Source: a virus
Length of the DNA: 31,119 nucleotides
IMG/VR virus record: IMGVR_UViG_3300046727_000022
Location: 1 to 31,119 of that record
Strand: one strand, 5' to 3'
The notes beneath the pieces are model-generated. The model searched no databases. It saw only the letters and a list, made by a program, of their open reading frames with translations, and had not been told where the DNA came from. This document shows, in pieces, positions 21,325-28,556 of the stretch. How positions within the stretch are numbered: position 1 is the first letter of the stretch; every line of letters begins with the position of its first letter. The translations under genes and the position numbers were made by a program.

Positions 21325-22036
21325 ATGCTCTACGAGCGAAAGAAGGCTTCTCTACAACTAGTTCAAATCCAGCAGATCGGCCAAAAGGCTCTGGATGTTC
21401 TTTTCTAGCCCACTCTTCTACGGCTTGAGCGCTTACCATTCGATCTCCAGATTCAGAAGCGGTGTTATAACTTCTCTTGCTTCTCCAGAATCTGTAATCT
21501 GGGTCATTTGGCCAAAACTGTCTATTACAAGCAGTACATATTCCAATCCAAAAATGAGAATGAACTTCATGCCATATAATAGCAGAATCATTACTTTCTC
21601 TACTTCCTGGATAATTACCCGCCATATGAGAACAATTAGCTTGGCCATTTATAATATTTAGCCGTTTAGTTTCTTCTTGTATTCGAGATTGCTCTCTCTG
21701 CCTACGCTCATTTTCTAGATCAGCTTCTGATTTATACGGCTTACGAACATCTTTTAAAGCTTGAGTAAACTGAGAAATTAAATCGACCGTAGATACAGCT
21801 TCTTGAGAAGGAGTTTTAACTCCAATTTGATTTGTTTTAACAAATTCTAAAATACCTTTAAGTTCTGCTAATTCCGATTTACTAATAGTTACAAACTCTT
21901 CAGAGTTATATAACGGCTGTAAATCTCCTGTACCTTGAGTATTATAATCTGTAGACTCTTCTATAGCAATTTTTTGTGCAGGTGGGCGACCCGGTCTACG
22001 TTTTTCCCCGCCTAGTATATCTTTTTCTTCTGACAT
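21323..22036 (-). CDS. Zinc-motif protein with AT-hook-like N-terminus
   Basis: A 237-residue protein. Residues 12-19 (KRRPGRPP) match the AT-hook minor-groove-binding core. The middle is helical and charged (ENERRQREQSRIQEETKRL). From 135 comes a putative metal site: C135-x-H137, W155-H156, then WIGICTACNRQFWPNDPDY with C167-x2-C170. The same C-terminal module occurs in the gene at 27719, so the two are paralogues. AAGGAG is 8 nt before ATG. Placement between head and neck genes suggests a role in head assembly or DNA handling; function unknown. Confidence 0.7.
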   Translation of the reverse strand: MSEEKDILGGEKRRPGRPPAQKIAIEESTDYNTQGTGDLQPLYNSEEFVTISKSELAELKGILEFVKTNQIGVKTPSQEAVSTVDLISQFTQALKDVRKPYKSEADLENERRQREQSRIQEETKRLNIINGQANCSHMAGNYPGSRESNDSAIIWHEVHSHFWIGICTACNRQFWPNDPDYRFWRSKRSYNTASESGDRMVSAQAVEEWARKEHPEPFGRSAGFELVVEKPSFARRA

Positions 22037-22049
22037 TCAAATGCTCCTT

Positions 22050-22067
22050 ACAGATAATCCGATCTGT
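22050..22067. promoter_or_regulatory. Small inverted repeat in leader
   Basis: ACAGAT and ATCTGT form a perfect 6-bp inverted repeat around 6 nt, inside the 47-bp gap between two zinc-protein genes and just upstream of the AAGGAG of the downstream gene. It lacks a U-tract, so it is not a terminator. It could be an operator or weak RNA hairpin. Confidence 0.3.
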
Positions 22068-22083
22068 TAGCGGAATTTAAGTA

Positions 22084-22761
22084 CTAAATCTTTTTGCCAT
22101 TTCTCCATTGCCAGAGTTCTCGACTCCAAACAATATCTGCTCCCGGAGTTGGCTCTCCAAAAGCCCATTTACAATCATCTTCCGTTATGATTCTACTTTT
22201 TATAAGTCTAAGAAGAACGGTACGCCATCCTCTTTTCTTCTCTCTAACGGGAACTAACATATTGTTAAATTCGATTAACGATGCTTCTGGCATAGTATAA
22301 TCTGTAGGTACGTACATTAAGTAAGAAAAATCTCTATTATCTAACTCCGGCTGTTTTCTACCGTATATTTTATATAATGATAGGTCACCTTTAAAATTAC
22401 CGGGAATAAATAATAAATCTTTACATATCCAGTCTAGCCTGCGAACTAGCTCTACATGATCCATCCAGTGACCCATTCTAGCTTCATCGTTCATGTAGTC
22501 TAACTGGTGCGCCCATCTTTGACGACCGGCAGCTATAAAATTTTTTTCATTAAGAGCATCTACGTGCTCTCTAGTAGATAGTGCAGGAGCACTTTCGCAC
22601 TCGGTACATCTATCACTCCTACCATCTCTGAAACTACTATCTTTTCTAAAATGATTATATCGTAAAGCCCTGATACAGCACACACATTCTTTGCCGAGCA
22701 GTTCAGGGCTTTCCGCGAGTTCTCTATCAATACTATTTCTTACATCTTGTGTATCGTGCAT
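22084..22761 (-). CDS. Zinc-ribbon-containing phage protein, 225 residues
   Basis: The N-terminal third carries C26-x2-C29 and, after FRKDSSFRDGRSDR, C52-x2-C55: a four-cysteine zinc ribbon/knuckle. The remainder is helical and aromatic (NDEARMGHWMDHVELVRRLD; later GWRTVLLRLIKSR). The GRSDRCTEC pattern is familiar from uncharacterised phage head-region proteins. I see no HNH catalytic set, so I do not call it a nuclease. The leader contains CCGCGAAAGGG, a strong Shine-Dalgarno block shared with the zinc gene at 28123. Confidence 0.7.
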   Translation of the reverse strand: MHDTQDVRNSIDRELAESPELLGKECVCCIRALRYNHFRKDSSFRDGRSDRCTECESAPALSTREHVDALNEKNFIAAGRQRWAHQLDYMNDEARMGHWMDHVELVRRLDWICKDLLFIPGNFKGDLSLYKIYGRKQPELDNRDFSYLMYVPTDYTMPEASLIEFNNMLVPVREKKRGWRTVLLRLIKSRIITEDDCKWAFGEPTPGADIVWSRELWQWRNGKKI

Positions 22762-22764
22762 ACT

Positions 22765-22775
22765 CCCTTTCGCGG
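22765..22775 (-). promoter_or_regulatory. Shared leader CCGCGAAAGGG with ribosome site
   Basis: Eleven bases, CCGCGAAAGGG, end 4 nt (plus spacing) before the ATG at 22761. The same 11-mer precedes the ATG at 28123. AAAGGG acts as the Shine-Dalgarno; the CCGCG part is unexplained. Confidence 0.5.
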
Positions 22776-22788
22776 AATATAAATAATA

Positions 22789-23478
22789 TTATACGTTTTC
22801 TATAACAAATTCGTTAACCTGAATAGTTCCGCCAACGGCATTACCCCACGTAGCTGTAGCACAAAATGTTAATCCAGCTACGGATGTAACGGAGGCAGCG
22901 TTTGTTAAAATGGCACCGGCACCAAAACCATTGGTAGGCTGAGTACCGTTATAAGCTATTCTCCATCTTTGGTTTCCGACAAGAACCTGTTGTGTAGAAT
23001 CCCACTGTAGATCAACTTCAAATACAAAATTTAAACTAGCTGCAGATGCAGTTGCAACGGCAGTATGAGTGGCTATAACCGTACCACCCTTACTCGATCC
23101 AGAATATATTTTAAATAGTATGGTATTACCTGCGTTAGCTACGGCAGTTCCAAAGCCATCTAAACGTAGTCTGAAGGTAGTTCCAAACTTACCCATGTCC
23201 CACGAAGTATTACAAAAATACGGGGCGTTTTCTCCCAATCCTCTGCCAAACTGACTTCCTCTGTCTAAGCCTATAATAGCTGCATTGGCGCACGGATTAA
23301 GAGGATTAGACGATCCCAAAATTTCAGTACCTTGGGGTAAAGTTAGTACGGCAATAGCGCCAGTACCATTATCAGTATTAACTCTAAATTCAGTTTCAGT
23401 TGTCGAGGCTAAAGTTTGCAGACCTATTTGATTAGTCTTAGTTCCGCCAAAATAACCTACTATTGTATTAGCATTCAT
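22789..23478 (-). CDS. Capsid decoration- or fibre-like virion protein
   Basis: A 229-residue beta-rich protein with high Gly, Thr, Ala and Asn. It contains alternating strands (FEVDLQWDSTQQVLVGNQRW, GTIQVNEFVIENV) compatible with a jelly-roll domain. No named family recognised. The location a few genes after the major capsid gene and its composition fit a head decoration protein or head fibre. AAGGAATTATAATG is a clear ribosome site. Confidence 0.65.
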   Translation of the reverse strand: MNANTIVGYFGGTKTNQIGLQTLASTTETEFRVNTDNGTGAIAVLTLPQGTEILGSSNPLNPCANAAIIGLDRGSQFGRGLGENAPYFCNTSWDMGKFGTTFRLRLDGFGTAVANAGNTILFKIYSGSSKGGTVIATHTAVATASAASLNFVFEVDLQWDSTQQVLVGNQRWRIAYNGTQPTNGFGAGAILTNAASVTSVAGLTFCATATWGNAVGGTIQVNEFVIENV

Positions 23479-23493
23479 TATAATTCCTTTTAT

Positions 23494-24159
23494 TTAACTA
23501 TTTAAACTGGATTGCTTACCAGTTCCTAAAACATTTTGTGTAGTGGCTTTTTTGTCTGGCTTAAAGATAGGCTGAACTGATAGCCCACTATCCGTAATAT
23601 AAACTGCTATAACTCCTCCTGGTTTTACGTGAGCATCTTTACTTCCGAATGCTTCCCCTACTTCATGGATTAAAGAACTGTGAACTACGAGTAAACCTGG
23701 AACTCCTAAACTATTTCCGACCTCAACAGCTTCATAAAATAGTGGACGAATTCTCGATCTAAATTCTTCAAGAGAACTTCCTCCAGGAACTGTTAGCATA
23801 GGATTATCTACATATTTTTGAAGTTTAGCAATGTTTTCTTTATCTTTTGGCTTTCCACCAAAATCCCCTATATTCCACGGCGCTAAAAGACCATTTGAAA
23901 TAGGTTTAAGAAACTCTATATTTTCTTCTAAGTTTGTTTTTTTAGAAAGATATATTATATCCGCAGTAATTAACGCTCTTTGTTTCTCAGAAGAAACTAT
24001 AAAAGATAACTCAATAGGATTAAAATAATAAGCTAATTCATTAGCATCTCTAAAACCGTTTTTATCTAGCGGAGGATCTAAATTTCCTCTAAAAATATTC
24101 TGTTCGTTTAAAACAGTTCTACCGTGTCTGGCTACATATAAACAAATTTGAGGCTGCAT
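23494..24159 (-). CDS. Histidine phosphatase superfamily protein (phosphoglycerate mutase-like)
   Basis: A 221-residue protein with the full branch-1 signature: LYVARHGRTVLNEQ (R11, H12 phospho-acceptor, R14), SSEKQRALITADII (R61), GGSSLEEFRSRI at 127-138, and LLVVHSSLIHEV with the second catalytic H160. The length matches stand-alone enzymes. Family members dephosphorylate sugar phosphates, nucleotides or proteins through a phosphohistidine. All catalytic residues visible to me are intact. It lies in the middle of the head-protein operon, with GGAGGATACATG as ribosome site, so it is expressed late, with virion proteins. The substrate cannot be deduced. The last 25 residues are Lys/Ser/Gln-rich and may be disordered. 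Confidence 0.88.
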   Translation of the reverse strand: MQPQICLYVARHGRTVLNEQNIFRGNLDPPLDKNGFRDANELAYYFNPIELSFIVSSEKQRALITADIIYLSKKTNLEENIEFLKPISNGLLAPWNIGDFGGKPKDKENIAKLQKYVDNPMLTVPGGSSLEEFRSRIRPLFYEAVEVGNSLGVPGLLVVHSSLIHEVGEAFGSKDAHVKPGGVIAVYITDSGLSVQPIFKPDKKATTQNVLGTGKQSSLNS

Positions 24160-24169
24160 GTATCCTCCA

Positions 24170-24580
24170 CTACACGGTATTATTTTCTAATAAACTAGGC
24201 TCTTCTTCTTTTGTGATACTTTTAAAAGAACTTCCAAACTTAGGAGTTATACTTTTTAATCTTTCTATCTCTGCTTCTAATTCTATAATCCTAAGTTCAT
24301 CCTTAGTTTTCAAAGGCTCCTCCGTAACAGTTTCTACTATATCTTGTATATCATTTTCAGCTTTCTTTTCATCTTCTATCTCAGCCCGAAGACTCATAAG
24401 ATATCCTAAATTACTATACGGATGATTTCGAGAAATTAAAAACTTAACGGCTGCTTTTCGCCATTCTTTAGAGTTAGATTCGTTACGAGCGATGTCTCGT
24501 AAAACTTCGTTAGTTAGACTAGAAAAGCTTATTTCAGCGTTAGTTCTATCTTCTTTGCCTTGTTTATCATTAGGATTCAT
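24170..24580 (-). CDS. Hypothetical head-region protein, 136 residues
   Basis: I start at ATG 24580 (MNPNDKQGKEDRTNAEISFS) because AAGG lies 5 nt upstream and overlaps the prior stop; an ATG at 24610 would intrude into the previous gene. The middle reads NSKEWRKAAVKFLISRNHPY, a helical segment I associate with uncharacterised phage head-cluster proteins. The end is a Glu/Lys-rich coiled coil (ELRIIELEAEIERLKS). Function unknown. Confidence 0.65.
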   Translation of the reverse strand: MNPNDKQGKEDRTNAEISFSSLTNEVLRDIARNESNSKEWRKAAVKFLISRNHPYSNLGYLMSLRAEIEDEKKAENDIQDIVETVTEEPLKTKDELRIIELEAEIERLKSITPKFGSSFKSITKEEEPSLLENNTV

Positions 24581-24587
24581 ACATACC

Positions 24588-24971
24588 TTATACGTAGTTA
24601 ATGGTGACAATTACGGGGTTACTAGGGGCGGTTACACCTGCGGTGCCTCCTGCTGTTACACAGGCCGCGCTTAAAGCAGTTCCAAAAGTTTTACCGGGGG
24701 CGGATTTAGTAAATAGAAAAACCTCTATTTGCTGCCCGGCAGGAGTGTATATGACTTCATCTGGTACAGTAGTACCTACCGTAACACCGCCAGAAGCGAG
24801 ATTATATAGTTTTACATACGATGCCGCGCCACCGTTAGCAGTATTATCTACGAACACGCTATACACTAAAGCAGAACTAGCTTTTACACCGTCAACAGTA
24901 GAACCCATAACTGTATCAGTAAATTGAAGTTGTCCAGTTGGACTTCCGACTGTTATTTGAGATATTGCCAT
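24588..24971 (-). CDS. Small beta-rich virion protein, 127 residues
   Basis: Begins MAISQITVGSPTGQLQFTDT and continues as alternating beta strands with many Ala, Thr, Val and Gly, ending VIVTINYV. It resembles small decoration or tail-associated beta proteins, but no family is recognised. TTTCC on the + strand gives AAGGAAAATATG, a good ribosome site. An antisense open frame over the same bases is a shadow. Confidence 0.7.
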   Translation of the reverse strand: MAISQITVGSPTGQLQFTDTVMGSTVDGVKASSALVYSVFVDNTANGGAASYVKLYNLASGGVTVGTTVPDEVIYTPAGQQIEVFLFTKSAPGKTFGTALSAACVTAGGTAGVTAPSNPVIVTINYV

Positions 24972-24978
24972 ATTTTCC

Positions 24979-25200
24979 TTACGAACAACTACATTTTTCT
25001 AAAGTGCTAGTAGGCCATTTGCTATAAACATCAGCAGATATATTTTCATGAATTTGCCCACAATTACATACTACTCTGTAAAATCCATCACATATAGGCA
25101 CTTCGGGAGGAGGATTTATATAAGTGCGTATCTCATCAATCCCCACTTGTTTACCTTTACGATCATAAATAGGTATACGAGTTATAGTAAAATTTTCCAT
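24979..25200 (-). CDS. Small cysteine-rich protein, 73 residues
   Basis: Begins MENFTITRIPIYDRKGKQVG and ends with CDGFYRVVCNCGQIHENI...EKCSCS. Six cysteines, arranged as C, CxC and CxC, suggest a small zinc-binding knuckle. Its ATG lies inside copy 4 of the 18-nt element, so its ribosome site (CCGGAAA) is only about 2 nt from ATG, which is unusually close. Function unknown. Confidence 0.6.
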   Translation of the reverse strand: MENFTITRIPIYDRKGKQVGIDEIRTYINPPPEVPICDGFYRVVCNCGQIHENISADVYSKWPTSTLEKCSCS

Positions 25201-25211
25201 TTTCCGGAATT
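25194..25211 (-). repeat. 18-nt element, copy 4
   Basis: A perfect AATTCCGGAAAATGGAAA on the - strand. It starts within the stop codon of the 77-residue gene and contains the ATG of the 73-residue gene, so here the element is the translation junction itself. Confidence 0.7.
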
Positions 25212-25443
25212 ACTCTTCTATAAGTTTAGGTTCTTCTGGTTTAGACACCAAAAGAATTCCACCGGCCAATCCATTCTGAACTGGAATAGGAATTTGATTA
25301 ATATTTATAAGAACAAAAGGAGGCTCTCCTATTATTCCTGCCGGAACATGATCTACTTTTGCAAGCGCCATGTTTCCAGTTCCTAGAGAATAGGCCACTA
25401 CGCTACCTTTTTCTATTATATTTCCTAATGCATCTCTAATCAT
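25210..25443 (-). CDS. Small SH3-like beta protein, 77 residues
   Basis: Begins MIRDALGNIIEKGSVVAYSL; the D-x-x-G-x-x-I-x-x-G-x-x-V-x-Y pattern is common in small SH3-like barrels of phage genomes. The remainder is hydrophobic and beta-rich, ending in an acidic Pro/Glu tail. GGA lies 5-6 nt before ATG. It is the first gene after the major capsid gene, separated from it by a strong hairpin. Function unknown; a decoration role is possible. Confidence 0.6.
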   Translation of the reverse strand: MIRDALGNIIEKGSVVAYSLGTGNMALAKVDHVPAGIIGEPPFVLININQIPIPVQNGLAGGILLVSKPEEPKLIEE

Positions 25444-25458
25444 TTTTATCCGTATAAC

Positions 25459-25483
25459 GGAGGGAGAGATAGGCTCTCCCTCC
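25459..25483. promoter_or_regulatory. Strong hairpin downstream of major capsid gene
   Basis: GGAGGGAGAG and CTCTCCCTCC form a perfect 10-bp stem around a 5-nt loop (ATAGG), in the 49-bp gap after the capsid stop. No U-tract follows on the - strand (GTTATACGG), so full termination seems unlikely. Protection of the capsid mRNA 3' end, or partial attenuation, is more plausible. Confidence 0.7.
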
Positions 25484-25492
25484 TTAGTTTGT

Positions 25493-26476
25493 TTAGCTTG
25501 AGCTTGTTTCGCTCTGTAATCTACGCAATGTCATTGTAGAACCAGGACGAAGCGTATTAGTATATTTAACGTTATAACTAACCCATCCGCCAATTTGACG
25601 AGCAGGATCGGAAACTGAACCTTGAGAAGGAGCTTCTTGAATTAAGAGACGATAGTTCTTATCTCCGCTTTCAGGATTCTTACCAAGGAATACACTAAAC
25701 AGAGCATCATCAGCGAAGATATATGTCTGATAGTAAGTATTTCCAGATATAGTTGTCGTAGGAGCAGTTGTAGTTTGCTTAAATTTAATACCGGCGAACT
25801 CAATTACCTGTTCATTTTGTAGAGGAGCGAACAACTTTTGAGCATCCGAGCCACGCTTGATTATATCAGTCAGACCATTAAACGATGTATCGTTTAACAG
25901 ATCGTGAACCACAAACGGATGTATAATTCCACCATAGTAACCGTCAGTAGTTAACGGTCTTGCATTAACGCCCGCCAATTGCTGACTAGCGGTACGAAGG
26001 TTATTAGCGGTTAAGAAACTTCCATTTGCCAACTGAATATTAACAGAAGCATCTGTAGTTACTGCGCTATCTGCCGTAATCTGAACCAAGCTATTAAGAG
26101 TAAGAGCCAGACGATAATTCAACTCTGTCGCAAGGTTCTGCAACAGACTCGGATCATCAATAGCTACATCCATCGCCAGATCAGAGCTATTAATATAGTC
26201 TGAATACTGACCCATAGTTGCAACTATCTTAGTCGAACTCTCAGTGATCGGACTGCCGACCACGCCTTCTGCAGATTGCTGAGTGTTACCACTAAACAAT
26301 GCGTATGTGAAAAACTGAATCTGGTTTCCTGAACGAAGCGGAATAGGTTTCTGCTTAGTCATGCTCAAAAAAGGCGTCTGCGCCTTCAGGTTTGGAATAC
26401 TTTGACGCTCATAGTAAATGGCGTTTAAATTGGGAAGTGCTCCCGATGTTACAATACTTGCTGGTGTAAAACTCAT
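25493..26476 (-). CDS. Major capsid protein, N4-gp56 family
   Basis: A 327-residue protein forming the HK97-fold icosahedral shell. Recognisable features are NLNAIYYERQSIPNL near the N-terminus, PFLSMTKQKPIPLRSGNQIQ, then SDLAMDVAIDDPSLLQNLAT and YGGIIHPFVVHDLLNDTSFN, finishing with GGWVSYNVKYTNTLRPGSTM. This order of segments is that of N4-gp56-type capsid proteins. AGGACT lies 7 nt before ATG. The gene is flanked upstream by a scaffold-like protein and downstream by a strong hairpin, as expected for the most highly expressed virion gene. Confidence 0.9.
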   Translation of the reverse strand: MSFTPASIVTSGALPNLNAIYYERQSIPNLKAQTPFLSMTKQKPIPLRSGNQIQFFTYALFSGNTQQSAEGVVGSPITESSTKIVATMGQYSDYINSSDLAMDVAIDDPSLLQNLATELNYRLALTLNSLVQITADSAVTTDASVNIQLANGSFLTANNLRTASQQLAGVNARPLTTDGYYGGIIHPFVVHDLLNDTSFNGLTDIIKRGSDAQKLFAPLQNEQVIEFAGIKFKQTTTAPTTTISGNTYYQTYIFADDALFSVFLGKNPESGDKNYRLLIQEAPSQGSVSDPARQIGGWVSYNVKYTNTLRPGSTMTLRRLQSETSSS

Positions 26477-26498
26477 ATAGAGTCCTATTATTTATCTT

Positions 26499-27662
26499 TT
26501 AACGCCGAGAAGAACCATACTTTTGCTGTATTCTATATCGGTCAGTAGCTGCTTTTAACTCAGCAAGTTGCTGATCGGACATGTTCTCTAACTCGTCGGC
26601 TGAGGGCGCTCGTTCTACATCTAGTTCCGGAGGAGCAGTTTGTATACTACCCGGACGGATACCTAAGCCGCCTCTCACTTCTCTCTTAACATTCGCAATA
26701 CGCGGATTTGGAGGAGTAGCAGGAATTACCTGCGGTGGCGCGGGCGCAGGAGGCGCTGGCGCTGGTATATCTTGTACTGGTTCATCTTCAGACTCTAGTT
26801 CAAGCAATCCCGCTTCTTTTAAGTCTTCAAACGCTTCAGTTAAATTTTCTACTGTGTATAAATTCTTTTTTACTAATTCTGCGGAAATAGTTCCAAAATT
26901 ATCATTAATGGTAGGTTGTCTACGTAGTTTATGTACACACAACCAATACCACATATTTGAAGAATTGGGGTTATTTGGAATGTAATCAGGATTCGCAGCT
27001 AAGAATGCCTTAGATACTCCTTCAACTGTTAATTCTTCGCTAGCCTCAACTCCTTTTTGAGAGTCTTCACTGACTCTTTCTAACAAGGCTGTTAACTGTT
27101 CAAATGACTTTCCATACTTCTTCTGAAACCACGTTTCTAATGCGAGATCGGGGTTATCGGCTAAAGCAGTTTTAATCTGGAAAATATCATCGGCGGTAAG
27201 AGTTTTCTTCTGAAAAGCTGGAGTTCGCACAGGGGCAGGTTCTGGTGCGGCAGTTACTCTACCCAACTTCAGTTCTTTATTCAGATTATCAATCTGCTTA
27301 CTTGCTTGTAATTTTCCAGCCAAAACGTTGGCTAGCAATTCGTTTTTGTTTTTACCTTTGAAAACTTCTGTTCGTTTACCCTTAAGAGTACCCTTCCAAC
27401 CAGTACTAGTTTTCTCGATTATAACTTGCCCGCCATCTACATCATAGATTTCAGGTTTATCTTCTTCGATAGGTAATATAGGTTCTACTATCGGTTCATG
27501 AACCGGAGCAGGTTCTATTACAGGGTCTACGTTTGGTACTAATTCCGGATGCTCTTCAGCTATCTTAGTAAGGTCTGCTATATGTTGCGGACCTGTTCTA
27601 GTATCTAAAGGAACACCCATACTGTCATCCAGAAAAGGATCGACTTCTTGCATATTTGGCAT
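26499..27662 (-). CDS. Scaffold-like protein upstream of capsid
   Basis: A 387-residue acidic, Pro-rich protein. The N-terminal third is disordered (VIEPAPVHEPIVEPILPIEE). Then comes DVDGGQVIIEKTSTGWKGTL and FKGKNKNELLANVLAGKLQA, a block I associate with proteins directly upstream of N4-gp56 capsid genes. The middle is helical and the C-terminus basic (LGIRPGSIQ; DRYRIQQKYGSSRR). This architecture and position suggest scaffolding, assembly or minor head protein. I chose ATG 27662 because GGAG is 6 nt upstream; ATG 27728 adds 22 residues but has no ribosome site and overlaps the previous stop. Confidence 0.75.
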   Translation of the reverse strand: MPNMQEVDPFLDDSMGVPLDTRTGPQHIADLTKIAEEHPELVPNVDPVIEPAPVHEPIVEPILPIEEDKPEIYDVDGGQVIIEKTSTGWKGTLKGKRTEVFKGKNKNELLANVLAGKLQASKQIDNLNKELKLGRVTAAPEPAPVRTPAFQKKTLTADDIFQIKTALADNPDLALETWFQKKYGKSFEQLTALLERVSEDSQKGVEASEELTVEGVSKAFLAANPDYIPNNPNSSNMWYWLCVHKLRRQPTINDNFGTISAELVKKNLYTVENLTEAFEDLKEAGLLELESEDEPVQDIPAPAPPAPAPPQVIPATPPNPRIANVKREVRGGLGIRPGSIQTAPPELDVERAPSADELENMSDQQLAELKAATDRYRIQQKYGSSRR

Positions 27663-27718
27663 AACATTCTCCATGCGGGTAATCCGACCCGATGCGGTGA
27701 ATTCGTCCATTCTGGACG

Positions 27719-28123
27719 TTAAAAACATGTGTTAAAATTTATATCAAAATTATAATCACTATTAAGATCGTTAAATTGACTCGCTATTTCTTTCTGTACT
27801 TCTTTAGAATTCCATTCTTCTTCTGTAATAGAAATCACCTGTCCAGATTCTGATCGTGTGCTATAACTTACTTTATTGAACCAATATTTATAGTCAGAAT
27901 CTTCCGGCCAAAACTGTCTATAGCACTCTTGGCAAATACCAATCCAAACTCCGGTATTAAGTTTGTGCCACACTATACAAGTATCAGCTTCTTTAAATGC
28001 AGGATATATTTTTGATAAAGAACCCGCTAAATGTGGGCAAGCATCTTGCAAGATTTTTATACTTTGTTTTCGTTCAATTTCTACTAACTGACACTGTCGT
28101 TTTAGTAATTCTTTATCTGTCAT
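27719..28123 (-). CDS. Zinc-motif protein, paralogue of the AT-hook protein
   Basis: A 134-residue protein containing C29-x-H31, W52-H53 and GVWIGICQECYRQFWPEDSD with C64-x2-C67, followed by YSTRSESGQ. The AT-hook protein at 21323 has the same series (CSH, WH, WIGICTAC.RQFWP.D.DY, SESG). It lacks the AT-hook half. I start at ATG 28123, preceded by CCGCGAAAGGG; an ATG at 28162 would extend into the upstream gene. Likely a small zinc-binding helper of head assembly; unproven. Confidence 0.7.
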   Translation of the reverse strand: MTDKELLKRQCQLVEIERKQSIKILQDACPHLAGSLSKIYPAFKEADTCIVWHKLNTGVWIGICQECYRQFWPEDSDYKYWFNKVSYSTRSESGQVISITEEEWNSKEVQKEIASQFNDLNSDYNFDINFNTCF

Positions 28124-28126
28124 ATA

Positions 28127-28137
28127 CCCTTTCGCGG
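28127..28137 (-). promoter_or_regulatory. Shared leader CCGCGAAAGGG with ribosome site
   Basis: Second copy of the 11-mer that also precedes the zinc-ribbon gene at 22761. Here it overlaps the space just after the preceding stop and ends 3 nt before ATG 28123. Confidence 0.5.
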
Positions 28138-28139
28138 TA

Positions 28140-28556
28140 TTATTCAGGGCCAGCAGGAACACCTTTAGTAATTTGATATCCTTCTTTTACTATATTAGGT
28201 ACAGTTCTTGAGGCTTCTATATCAGACTGTATTTCAGCGTTTAATCTTTTAAAAATATTTGCGCTGGCGTATGCTACGGCATGTCTGGCGGCTACTTCAT
28301 CTTTATTGCCAGTTGGCTCTGTGCTAAACAATACTATAGCATCTTCTTCCATATACTTGCGAAGTTTTTCTATAATTATAGCGTATCCAGAAGAATTGAC
28401 AACAGATAATAGTTCTCTTCCACTATGCCATTTATACGCTAACTGCTTCTCTTCATCGGTCACCCCGGTAAAAAGATCAGAATTAAGTTGTGCTTCTTTA
28501 AACCGGGATAACTCTACTATTTCAAATATTTTTTCTAAATAACTTGTATCACTCAT
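28140..28556 (-). CDS. Hypothetical head-region protein, 138 residues
   Basis: Begins MSDTSYLEKIFEIVELSRFK and is mainly helical and acidic (FKEAQLNSDLFTGVTDEEKQ; SANIFKRLNAEIQSDIEASR). The start shares a base with the portal stop (TAATG), so it is translationally coupled to the portal gene. No family recognised. Its position right after the portal suggests a head-assembly partner. Confidence 0.65.
   Translation of the reverse strand: MSDTSYLEKIFEIVELSRFKEAQLNSDLFTGVTDEEKQLAYKWHSGRELLSVVNSSGYAIIIEKLRKYMEEDAIVLFSTEPTGNKDEVAARHAVAYASANIFKRLNAEIQSDIEASRTVPNIVKEGYQITKGVPAGPE

Noticed and set aside
22084-22761. HNH nuclease call for the four-cysteine protein
   Set aside because: Four zinc cysteines are present, but no HNH-type His-Asn-His set could be seen.
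24601-24927. 108-residue + strand frame opposite the 127-residue virion protein
   Set aside because: It is antisense to a gene with a good ribosome site; its Val/Pro/Thr-rich composition is what a reverse shadow would give.
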